Assembly: GCA_021772675.1 (NCBI GenBank)
Contig: JAJFLO010000409.1
Coordinates: forward strand, 1 to 64,000
Length of the DNA stretch: 64,000 nt
DNA from: Verrucomicrobiota bacterium
Lineage (GTDB): Bacteria; Verrucomicrobiota; Lentisphaeria; JABSQK01; JAJFLO01
Reading direction: 5' to 3'
Position 1 is the stretch's first letter, and the number at the start of each line of letters is the position of its first letter. The translations under genes and the position numbers were made by a program. Under the pieces are notes generated by a model, which saw only the letters and a list, made by a program, of their open reading frames with translations, searched no databases and was not told where the DNA came from. This document shows, one piece after another, positions 1-11,200 of this stretch.

Positions 1-423
1 TATCGGACAAATTCCAAGTTGAATTTGTGGTGAGTTTTCTTGTATTCTGGATGCTTTCCTCATAGATTATGGGTATCCTTGTGGTTGATGTTTTTGTTTA
101 TAACTATTTAATTATAAATACGTTACGTCATAAATAAACATGGCATTAGCCACAAGGACTTCAATCTCATCCATAGGATTTTTTATAGAAATTCAACACT
201 TTTTTAGTGCTGCAACATATTCGGTAGCAAAAACTTATAAATTTATGGACAGACACTATTTAACGATTTATAGAAACTAAGACTTCAAACTCATATTTCT
301 TAAACGCAATATTAGCTATGAATAAATTTGTTTAAGTTTTTATTTTGAGGCTAATATATTTTCATGTGTTTCATAATATTAACTAAGTAAATATGTTAAG
401 CGTGCGCGACACTGAAGTATATT

Positions 424-482
424 CAGATTCCTTAAAAATACCCAATTTCAAAAATGCATGAAATAAAGAGTATTGTGAAAAG
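424..482 (-). pseudogene. 59-bp fragment duplicating part of the P5 methyltransferase-domain coding sequence
   Basis: CAGATTCCTTAAAAATACCCAATTTCAAAAATGCATGAAATAAAGAGTATTGTGAAAAG matches 5682-5740 with 2 mismatches by direct comparison; encodes FSQYSLFHAFLKLGIFKES in the minus direction. Confidence 0.85.
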
Positions 483-851
483 GGATGGATTCCGGGGTCT
501 GACCCATTAAATTTATAGTTAACCTGTTTTCAATATAATTGTTATAAATATTGCAGTACGACAAAAACGGTTGTTAGAAGCGTTTGTAAATGGCAAAAAC
601 CGGACTTAAGGCGCGCCCCTTGCACTCGAGTTCGCGCCAGCCGACAACCCAAGGCAATATTTGGGTCACCCCCTTTTGTTGCTCAGGAAAATTGCAAGAC
701 AGCGACTAAGCGACGAGTAATTGATCGGGTCAGACACCAGAAATTTGGGCAAGCTCAGGGTCACACCATTAAAGATGACCCTCATGTTTCCACAGTTTCC
801 CCTGATAAGCCGGTTACAAAGTTTTTTTCACCAGAGTAATGATTGTAACAG

Positions 852-1577
852 CTATCGCCTTTGCTTTTCGATTGCAGTCAGCATGCCGCGCAAAATATTG
901 ATTTCCTTGTGGGTTAATTCGCTGCGCAGGTATAAACGCCGGAATCGAGTCATGATCGTTCCCGGCTGCTCCGGGTCGAGAAGATCATAATCCTCTAACA
1001 GCTGTTTCAGGTGAGTAAAATAACCCTCAACCTCAGCACTGGATGCAGGTAAATCCTTATCTTCGATTTTGCTGTCAGGCTTAACCGACTGTTGCCTAAA
1101 AATTTCATAACAAAGCACCTGGATTGCAGAGGCAATATTGAGCGAACTGAATTCTGGATTGGTCGGAATACATACCATGCCGTTGCACAACTGAATTTCT
1201 TCGTTAGTTAAGCCAGAATGTTCCCGGCCAAATACCAGTGCAGCCCGACTTCCCGCTTCCATGGTGCTTAACTTTTCAACCATCTCGCGGGGTTCCAATT
1301 CCGGCCACGCAAGCGAGCGCCGACGGGCGCTGGTCGCGATCACATATTGGCAATCGGCGATTGCCGTTTCAAGGCGGTCGTGGATTTTATGCGCATCGAG
1401 AATTGCATTCGCCCCCGAGGCACGCGCATAGGCAACCTCCCCAATCGGACATTGAGGATCTACCAGTACCAGCTGGGTAAAGCACATGTTGTTCATCGCC
1501 CTGGCAGCCGCACCGATATTGCCAGGATGCGTAGTGCCAACCATGATGACTTTGATATTTTCAAGTTTCATAAGCAT
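852..1577 (-). CDS. trmJ: tRNA (cytidine/uridine-2'-O-)-methyltransferase TrmJ (SPOUT family)
   Basis: 241-aa ORF with SPOUT/TrmJ signatures: VIMVGTTHPGNIGAAARAMNNM, LVFGREHSGLTNEEIQLCNGMVCIPTNPEFSSLNIASAIQVLCYEI. Confidence 0.92.
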   Translation of the reverse strand: MLMKLENIKVIMVGTTHPGNIGAAARAMNNMCFTQLVLVDPQCPIGEVAYARASGANAILDAHKIHDRLETAIADCQYVIATSARRRSLAWPELEPREMVEKLSTMEAGSRAALVFGREHSGLTNEEIQLCNGMVCIPTNPEFSSLNIASAIQVLCYEIFRQQSVKPDSKIEDKDLPASSAEVEGYFTHLKQLLEDYDLLDPEQPGTIMTRFRRLYLRSELTHKEINILRGMLTAIEKQRR

Positions 1578-1810
1578 TGTTTTCGAGGCCAGAAATTCCG
1601 GTTAGTCTAGTTTATTCAGAGGTTTTTTGCTAGGCAAGCTCAGAGCAAGCCCAGGGGCACACCTGAATGGCGCTAAGTTAAGGAATCATAAGCACATTTG
1701 TTTCAGTAAATCAGTCCTGTCATTTTTGCACTTCAAGTGAAATAGCCATCTTGGCTGTTTCCCGAAAGAAAGATGACTACGGGGGAGCTGTTACATGACA
1801 GCTCGTTCAT

Positions 1811-1842
1811 AATTCCGTCCCACGCAGTCGTGGGACGGAATT
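1811..1842. repeat. Perfect 14-bp stem / 4-nt loop hairpin between P5 and trmJ
   Basis: AATTCCGTCCCACG-CAGT-CGTGGGACGGAATT, exact inverted complement. Confidence 0.9.
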
Positions 1843-2002
1843 ACAATCTAACCCACTCCCGTGCAAGTTTTTTGCAGGGAATGACGAACTCGTCTGACAT
1901 TGGTCGTTAACACAAACTTCGATCGTTCGCACCCCTCTTTATATCAAATAAGTTACCGTTTTAATAAATTCGGCGACTTCCGTCTCTCATCATTAAAATT
2001 TT

Positions 2003-2185
2003 ATCGCAGTTTGTTTGTCTATCCGACTTCAGGCGAAAATCTTAACGACGCTTCCACAAGGACGTGCAATCGTCAGATCGCTAAAGCTCTCTTAAAACTT
2101 CTGCTTATAACGTGATCACGTACGTGAAACGTCATCGTGAAAAGCGGGACTACGAACTAACCACACTCCCAATATAAGATTTTCT
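2003..2185. repeat. Degenerate copy of the double-hairpin repeat just downstream of P5
   Basis: CAGTTTGTTTGT...CTTCAGGCG..AA..CTTAACGACGCTTC....CAGATCGCTAAAGCTCTC..AAAACTTCTGCTT....AAAAGCGGGACTACGAACTAACCACACTCC. Confidence 0.8.
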
Positions 2186-2214
2186 GTAAAAGTAGTACTG
2201 CCTGCTAATTGAGG

Positions 2215-5200
2215 TTACGAACCAGAAATCACGGTCTTAAATTCGTCAATCCAGCCATTTAAGAATTTCTTAATGGTTCCTAATTTATGATAATTTTTAG
2301 AATATCTGGCGATGATTAGAAGAGAATTCTTTTTATTCCTGACAATTAAATCAATAAGATAAAGACGGTCATGCCCGGGGGCCTGCAGTAACGTTGTTTC
2401 TACGTCAATATCAACCTTTGACATGACGCTGGCAGGTTGATAATTAAACCGAATGGGACTGATTTCATGTGTAAAAGGAAGTCGACCGTCAAGCGCCATC
2501 ATTTCAAAGGTAACGCCTCCCATCGGAATTTCGTTATACATGTGCCGAAATCTTTTTATCTGTTCTGCTCCAGAAAAATCAGATTTAATCGATAACGGTA
2601 ACGGAACGTCCCCGGCAAACCAACCCGATGCATCACTGTAATCTTTATCCAGGTTCAGGTTTCGTCGATGCAATCGATGATTAACGATGGGTTCTTTGTC
2701 CTCTGTCCATTCAGCCAGATATCGGTATAACCCGACAGATAAACAGGTAAACATATCTTTTTTCGAATTGAAATCACCGTTTAAGCACAGCTCCTCAAGC
2801 TTATAGCTTTCGCTATATTCTCTCTTTGAAGCCATATCATTGAGTCCCTTATTAAAATCAGTTGGACATCGTGTTTTCTTCTTCTTTATCTTATCATTCC
2901 AGAACCGATAATGGGTTGTCATAGTAGTGCTATCGTCACACACCTTACTGAGGTCATCGACATATAATTGATACCGGCGATCGACGACGGTTACCTGCTT
3001 CTCCGGGTGATTGTAAAAGTCGAATAAATCATTATAAAGGCACGTCATCGTGACGCCGTCTGCGACAAGATGATGAATGACGAATATTACATGATACCTA
3101 TTGACATCAACAGAACAAACCGCGCAGGTCAAAAGTGTCGCTGAGTGAATTGAAATCCGTTTATTTAACCGGCGAGTAATGAGTTGTATTCGTTTCTTCA
3201 ACGCGCTGCTATCAAGATTTTGCAAATCTTCATAGTCCACTGCAATGTCTACGTCTTCCAGCTCGCGAGAAATCCAATGTCCATTTTTACGCGAAAATTG
3301 TTGTCTAAAAATATCGTGTTTATGTATCGTTTTCTTCAGAGACGATTCAAAACGTTTTATATCGATAGTGTCCGATAAATGCAGATCAAAAGACTGTATT
3401 AGATGGCACAGAGGTTCATCTCCGAATTGCTTCATAAATGTCGTTTGTGCAGGTGATAAACGATTATCATTCGATGTTTCAAATGAATAGCCCAGTTCGC
3501 GGGCTAACTGAACCGTTGCATCATTAAGTTTTCCAACCTTACCAGCGGCTTCTGTCCAGGAATTTGCCAGACTGGCGTCAATAATCTCGTGAGTTTTAAA
3601 GTTCGGATCCCCGATCGTTATCGAATTGACATGGAGACCATCCGTCATTCTGTCGCCGCTATACGGTTGCAACATTGCGTCTTCGAATTCAATATTTAAG
3701 CGTGAGCATAAATCAGTCATCGTTTTTTCGGGATATTTCACCAAATCTTCATAACGAATCGATAGCCGACGATTCTGAGGGACTTCTGCAAGAAATTCTA
3801 TTAGGTTATTATTATAGTTCACCCATAATTGCTCCGCATACAAACGAGGATCAGTCTTTATACCCAGTAATTTGTCAAATCGATTTCGAATAAACGACTC
3901 CACAACAGCCGAAGGATGACGAACCAAATGAATATAAAATGCATTGTTGCTAATTTCCTCTGCGCGAGCCAAAACCGCTTTATCTGCCGCATACGACGGT
4001 GACTTGTCTACAATGAAACGACCACCCGCCTTTTCCTGTAGATATTCGTAGATACCTTTAATAGACAGTTCCTGCGATTCCAACTCAGAAATTCGTGCTA
4101 ATGCTTCCTGAGGACTAAGATTTTCCAGGTTTGCGACGGTCTCAACGAGGCCTTCTCTCAGAAATTGTTGTGGCCCTGTAAGAACTTCGGAACGTTCTTT
4201 TAGGTTTTTAAATGGCACTAAATGGAGTTCGGGCGGAGCGAAAATCTGGCTGTGTCCCGCCATCATGACTCTGAGCAGTGTCGATCCAGCTCGAGGGGTA
4301 CTCAAAATGTAGATGATTGGATTCGTTTTTTGTAGTGATTCCGACGTTGATTCACCAAGTCGTTCTGAAGGAATCTCCGCTGCAATATAGGCCGTTAATT
4401 TTTCCAGATTGTCATGCTCAATCAGCTCATTTGGATAAATTCTAAGTCCGAATTTCTCTTCGATGCCCTGAATTAATTGCATACCAAAAATTGAATCAAT
4501 CCCCATCTCAGACCAATTTTCGTAATTATCAATGTCACTCAGTGGAATCTCTGATATATCGGAGACAAACTGACGAAGACTATTGGCAATGTCACCATCT
4601 GTATTTTTTATTAAAACGGCCGATTCAGATTTTTTACTATGTGAATTTTCTTCTTTCCCTAATTCCGGACACTTAACCTTTAGATTTACGATACCATTAC
4701 TTTCAGCAACGATGACATGTTGAGAAAGCTTTTCTTCCAGATGCGACGCCTTAATTACATGTGAGCGGTCAAACCCCTGCTCCTGTAAAACAACCTCCCA
4801 CATGTCAGTGCTCAATAATGGCGCTCCGCGTAAACGATAGTCTTTATCTTCAAACATCCACCAACCGTCGAGTAGGCCAAAGGTTAATGTGAGTAAATCT
4901 TGTCGAACTGTAAATTCGTTTATCACAAGCCATCCGTTGGTTTTAAGCAACCGTTTAACATTGGCAATAGTTTGATTCATATTCTTAGTGGCGTGCAGGA
5001 CGTTGGATGCAATGACAATGTCAAAATCACCGGGTTGAAATTCTTGTTCAAGACTATCTCGTTCAATATCCAGCGTTTTGAAGTCAACAAACGGATATTG
5101 CCGACCGTATGTTTTCTCCCCATAATTAACAAGACCTCCAGAGACATCTGTATAATAGTAATGAATATGATCGCCAATGTCTTTAATACCTTCCAATACG

Positions 5201-8200
5201 GCAACGGTGGTCCCACCAGTTCCAGCGCCAACTTCAAGAATTTTTATTTTGCTCCCGTTCGGCATTACCGGTAGCCAGGTATCAGAAAATGATCGAACAC
5301 AGCGAGTTACTTGACGATTGTAATAGTCTGCTACGGCATTATTGCCATAGACCCGCTCGACCAATTTTAGCGATGAATTTGGAAACATGATATCAGTTGC
5401 CAACGCTTTGCCCTGGAGAATTTCGACGAGATTTTCAAGGCATATACACAGCAACTCGATATGTGCGCTAACCGGAGGATATTTTTTTAACAGTTCATGT
5501 TTTCGTTTCTCAAGTTCTTTTGCGTCATAACGTTGCACATGCGCATTGACCTCTACCTGTCCATCCTGAATCAGAAGGAAATCCGCTTTTTCTAAGCAAT
5601 CGAGCAATGTTAAAAATAATTGATCATAGCGGCTAATAATCTTAAGGTCATGTTGAAGATCGGCAATTACGTAGCAGTCTCCAGATTCCTTAAAAATACC
5701 CAATTTTAATAATGCATGAAATAAAGAGTATTGTGAAAAGCGGTCAAGGGCATCAAGCGCTCCCTGGTATTGGAGCAATTGTTTCGTTTCTTCATGTGAC
5801 GAACCCAATCCCGGTAAAAGCTGTTCAAGAAATGATGGAATATTTTGTGGATATAGCTCTATTCGCGACGTCGTATCGACACCGCTTGCAACCAGAACTT
5901 TACTGGCAAGCTTAACAGCAATCACCTGGTTTAGACGATTTTCGAGAATTCGCTGGAGCGCTTCAAGCCCCTCTACCGGAGTAATCGGTAAAAATCCTCG
6001 TGTCTCATACTCAGAGTCTAAACCATCAGTTTTACCAACACCGACATTTGCCCAATATCCCCAATTAACAACTTTGATTGGATACGTAGATTTGCTGTTC
6101 GCATATAATGCATAGGCATCTTCGAATATATTTGCAGCAATATAACTGCTGATCCCGGGCATTGCGGTAAATGATATTGCCGAGGAAAAGAATACCATGA
6201 AGTCAAGCGACTCACGAGAGAATATATGATTCACAACCGCCCCACCCTTCATCTTCGAGGCAAGGCCCAATCTAAAACTGTCTTCATCCAAATTTGCTAA
6301 TGGATTATCTCTCAATTCAACAGCGGCATGAAATACACCATTGATGCTCCCAAATTTATTTTTTGCCTGGCTAAGGGCAGCCTCTGCACTAGCGGGATCG
6401 GTAATGTCAGAATGTAAATAAAGAACCCGGCCTCCTGCCGACTCAATTTCCGATATACGTTTCTTTTGATCTTTGGAGAGACGACTTCTGCCAATCAAAA
6501 CCAATCTGGCATGAAACTTTTGTGCAAGAAACAAACTGAGTTGGAGTCCTATTCCTCCTGCACCTCCAATAATTATGTAAACGCCATTAACCTTATAGGG
6601 TACGGTGTTTACTGCCGGCAGGTAAATGCGTTCGACTGATCGGACATAACGCTTCCGGTCTCGAATGGCTGTATCCTCACCACGTGAATTACCGGGTTCA
6701 GCAACAATTGCATCTATGATAGATTCGATTTTTGATGCAGATGAATCGACATCGAAATCAACGTCCATACACGTTAATTCCCATTGTGGATATTCAACGG
6801 CAATCGCCCTCCCTAAACCATGTGAGCTGGCGGCATACGGATTACGTATATCTTCATCTAAAACTTGATAGACATAATTGGTTACAATGTTCAGTTTTAT
6901 CGAGGTATTCGCCAGGTTATTATTAATGAGCGTTTTCGTGAGTCGAAATAAAGAAATCACCCCTTGATTTTGCGATTGCTCGAAAGCGGACCAATCGTCA
7001 TCCTTAAACGAACGTGTCTGAATTCCGGTAAAGAAATAGATTCTAAGATCAATTTTTCGTGTAGCTGAAATTCCAATCTGTTTGAAACATGCATCAACCC
7101 CTTTGGGATCATTCGTGTCTATTTCCCAGTATCCCTGAGAATGTTGAACACTCCTGGTGGCACCAATCTCAATCCTGATTATACTCATTGTTGGATAACG
7201 TGCTATCAGAGCATTAGTTAATTGCTCTGATTGTTTCGTATAAACCACAATGATATCAACTTTTTCCCGTTGCGTTGGTTTTGTATTCTTAGCATGGTCG
7301 CCAATTTCTAAAGGCAATGTATGTCGTTTCCATTTTGTTCTGTAGAAAAAATTATCGAAAGATTCACCGTTATTTTGAATGTCGGAGTCAGACGTGTCGA
7401 TGCTGACATTTTTGTCAAGCTGGACATCCGGCGCACCCCTGCTATCGTCGATCCAATGATATTCTCTGGCAAATGCGTATGTGGGCAATGACAATCGACG
7501 CATCGTGCACCCTGTATATAATGATCCCCAGTTAATATCCGCACCGGCAACCCATAATTGAGCCAGTTTGGAATAGTTCCTGGTTGATATAAGACTTTGA
7601 ATAAACGTTTGCCCCTCTTCTCCATCGACTAGTTGTCGAATAGCCCCCTTCTGTGCCTGTTTTTTATTTCCAGTATACAAATCTGGACTATCTAACTGGC
7701 GGTCTAAAAAGCGAATCAGCTTATCGTTGAATTCAGTGTAATTACTAGTCGTAAATGCCAAGCGTTCGTTCATCGCTTCACGCCCCACCTGTAGTGTATA
7801 GGCAAGGTCGGCAAGAGACGAGGTGTGGGAAGAGGTGTCAGGTGTCAGGTGTCGGGAAACGTGCTTCAGAAGTTTTTTGGCGTTTTCTCGAAGGCGTTCT
7901 TCGGTCTTTGCTGACAGAACGATAAGATAGGTCTGATCTGACGGATCCGACTGATCGGACTGATGAATTCTATTACCCAACTCAGGAGATCTTTTCCTTT
8001 TTCCAATCTCTGACACCTGACACCTGACACCTGAACCCTCTTCCACATATTCCTCCAAGACAACATGGGCATTGGAGCCACCGAAACCAAAGGAACTTAC
8101 ACCGGCTCGTCTGGGAACGAGAACACCGGAAGAACTACGCAATCGGTCCCACGGTTTTGTCTTGCGTACGATATAAAATGGGCTGTCCTCCAATTCGATA

Positions 8201-11200
8201 TAGGGATTGACTGACTCAAAGTTAACCGTTGCAGGTAGCGTTTTATGTTTTAGAGATAAAATTACCTTTATGATTCCGGCGATTCCTGCCGCTGTCTCCA
8301 GATGTCCGATATTTGTCTTCACCGAACTAATGCCACAATATCCCTTTCGCAATGGCATGCTCTCATCATTGTCACTTAACTCAGCAAACGCTCGTTTTAA
8401 GCCGTTAATCTCGATCGGGTCCCCCAAACTTGTCCCTGTCCCATGTGCTTCGATATAGGTCAGTGATGCGGGATTCACATCTGCCTTTTCATAAGCCCTG
8501 ACCAATAGTTGTGCCTGAGCATTCGGGCTTGGGGCAGTTAGAGAATTTGTTCGACCACTATGGTTTACCGCGCTTGCCTTAATTACGGCATAGATATTAT
8601 CACCATCAGCCACTGCCTTGCGTAATGGTTTCAATAATATCGCCCCTACCCCTTCACCACGAACATAGCCATTTGCTCGCTTGTCGAACGTTTTGCATCG
8701 ACCGTCTTCGCTTAACATGCCGGCTTTGCTAAACGAAATATGTAGACTTGGGGTCAAAATAGTATTAACTCCTCCAGCAATGGCCATCTCGCAATCACCA
8801 CTGTGGATGCTTTCGATTGCCCGGTGGACTGCTACCAATGAGCTTGAACAGGCCGTATCAATGGGTTCACTTGGACCATTTAAGTTTAGAAAGTATGATA
8901 TGCGGTTGGCCAAAATTGCGTGGGATAACCCGGTTGAGGTTTGAGCGCTAACCTCAATGCGATTCTTCTGCACAAGTTCACTGTAATCAATCGTGGCAAC
9001 ACCAACAAATAGTGATGTCATGGTCCCGGATAGATCCGACGCTTTATAACCGGCATCTTCAATTGTTTTCCAAACAGTTTCAAGAAAAAGACGTTGTTGA
9101 GGATCCATTAGATTTGCTTCTCGCGGAGTAATACCGAAGAATCCCGCGTCAAAAAACTTTACGTCCTTCATAAACCCACCCCACTTCGCCGTGGTTTTAT
9201 TGGACTCAGTGGCTGGATCGCCATAAAAATGTTGCCAATTCCAACGATCTTCAGGAATTTCAGTAATAAGATCTTTGCCTTCCTTAAGATTGTTCCAAAA
9301 TACCTCCAGGTTTTCCGACTGTGGAAAAACACCATGCATGCCAATTATTGCAATCGGTTCTTTAGCGTCGGACTGCTTATATTGAGACCCCATGTTCGTA
9401 TCTGTAAATGAAAGTCTTGATTCGGCTGTTTTAAGGCTGGAAATTTCTGAATCCCACTGTTTTCGATCATCGACCAAAGGTTCGCCGGATGGCACTTCGG
9501 CAAGTTTGTCAGGAACAGTCAAAGAAGTGAATTCTTCAGTAATCGAATCCGACGTCTGATAATTTTTATCAGATAAATCATTTGCGGCAGACTCAGTGCT
9601 TATTCCGTAGAATGATTTAAATTGTTCTCCATATTCCTCAAGAAGGTATTGCGAAAAACTCTCAATTGTAGAGTATTCAAAAAACACGGCCGGATTGATT
9701 TCAATATTGTAAAAACTGTTCACATTATTGACCAGATTTGTCAAGGTTACTGAATCGAGTCCGAATTCGCTGATGTCTTCCTCGATATCCAGATCTTCCT
9801 CTCTCATTTTTAGTAATGTTGACATCTCCTCAACAATACGGATTTGAATCTTGGGAAGAATAGTCGTTACCACAGACGCCATCACAGATGCCGCCACCGG
9901 CGCCTTTGATTCAACAGGCTGATCCTTATGAACATCAGCAGCCAAAATTTTTGACATCTGTGCCTCGATTCCGTACATAACGAGCACCTGCGAATTAATC
10001 AGTTTCGCATTTGCTAATTTTAAGCACTGTTCGAATGCATCCAGGCCAGTTGCACTATCCAAAAGTTCCATTCCAGTTTTTTGCCGGATAAGCTTTTGAG
10101 ATTCAATTGGAATTGTCATGCCACTCTCCTTCCAGAGTGGCCAATTTATCGACACGGTCATACCCATACGTTTGCTTTCTTCCTGCCTTTGCCTGCGACA
10201 GTCTGCAAATGCATCCAAAAAGCGATTGGCCGCAGCATAATCGCATTGTCCCAAGTTCCCGATGATTGATGACAAGGATGAAAATAACATAAAAAAATCG
10301 AGATCTACCCCTGCAGTCACAGCATCTAGCGTTAAGGTACCGTGAACCTTCGCCTGTAATACAGCATCAATATCATCAGGGCCTTTTTTTGTTATCAACG
10401 CATCACGAATAACCCCGGCACTATGTATCACTCCATTCAGGCAACCAAATTTTGATATTGTCGATGTCACGACTCGTGCCATTTCATCATGGTTGGTAAC
10501 ATCAACCTGTTCGTAAACAACTTCAGATCCTAATGTCTTGAGTTCATTAATTTTGCTGCGCTTTGAATTATTCAAGGCAGAACGCCCGGTCAAGATGAGT
10601 TTTGCCTGGAAAGATTCAGCAAGATGACTTGCAATTATTAGTCCTAATCCCCCTGTACCGCCCGTAATGAGATACACACCGTTTTCACGTATTGGAAGAT
10701 TCATTGGCTGTTGCAATAACTCACGAGAAAGCCTTTTTATTGAACGAGATAAACGTTCGGATCCTTCATATAGAATTTCGATAGCATATGGATCTTTTTG
10801 AGTTAGTTCACTAACCGCCAGAGCAATGCTATGCTCATCTGTAAATGAGCTAGGAACCATTAACATACTGAAGTGACAACGAGTGTTTTCCAGGTTGGCA
10901 GTTCTGAGAAAGCCTGCCAGCGCCGCGTTCACAGGCGAAGGAGTTTGGGAATCGACGTGGCAGGCATATATCAGGCGAATCTGTTGCCGTTTTTTCTGCG
11001 CCAACAAAGCCTGCGTAAGATAGAAAACAGAATACAAACTAAACGTCAGATCATCACTTATTGTGGTAGTAGATAGCTGTGAACTTTCATTCCAGTAATA
11101 GAGAATCTCGATAGCTGAGTTTCCCAAGTTAACGCTGTTTAGTAGGTGAGAATAATCATCAGAATTGTCCGGACGAATACGATAGGTAATTTCGTCGTCA

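Noticed and set aside
600-640. GGCGCGCC and CTCGAG close together, which could suggest cloning-vector sequence
   Set aside because: Restriction sites of this length occur by chance; surrounding sequence does not look like a known vector, so contamination is not supported.
720-800. AGGGTCACACCATTAAAGATGACCCT as a trmJ terminator
   Set aside because: A short imperfect stem lies downstream of trmJ (minus strand), but there is no clear U-tract, so support was insufficient to list it as a terminator.
1238-1610. + strand ORFs of 80 and 87 aa opposite trmJ
   Set aside because: Antisense to conserved TrmJ motifs; no independent evidence of coding.
2215-3465. A thioesterase at the C-terminus of P5
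   Set aside because: No GxSxG-type alpha/beta-hydrolase motif; the terminal region has HHLVADG and the layout of a condensation domain.
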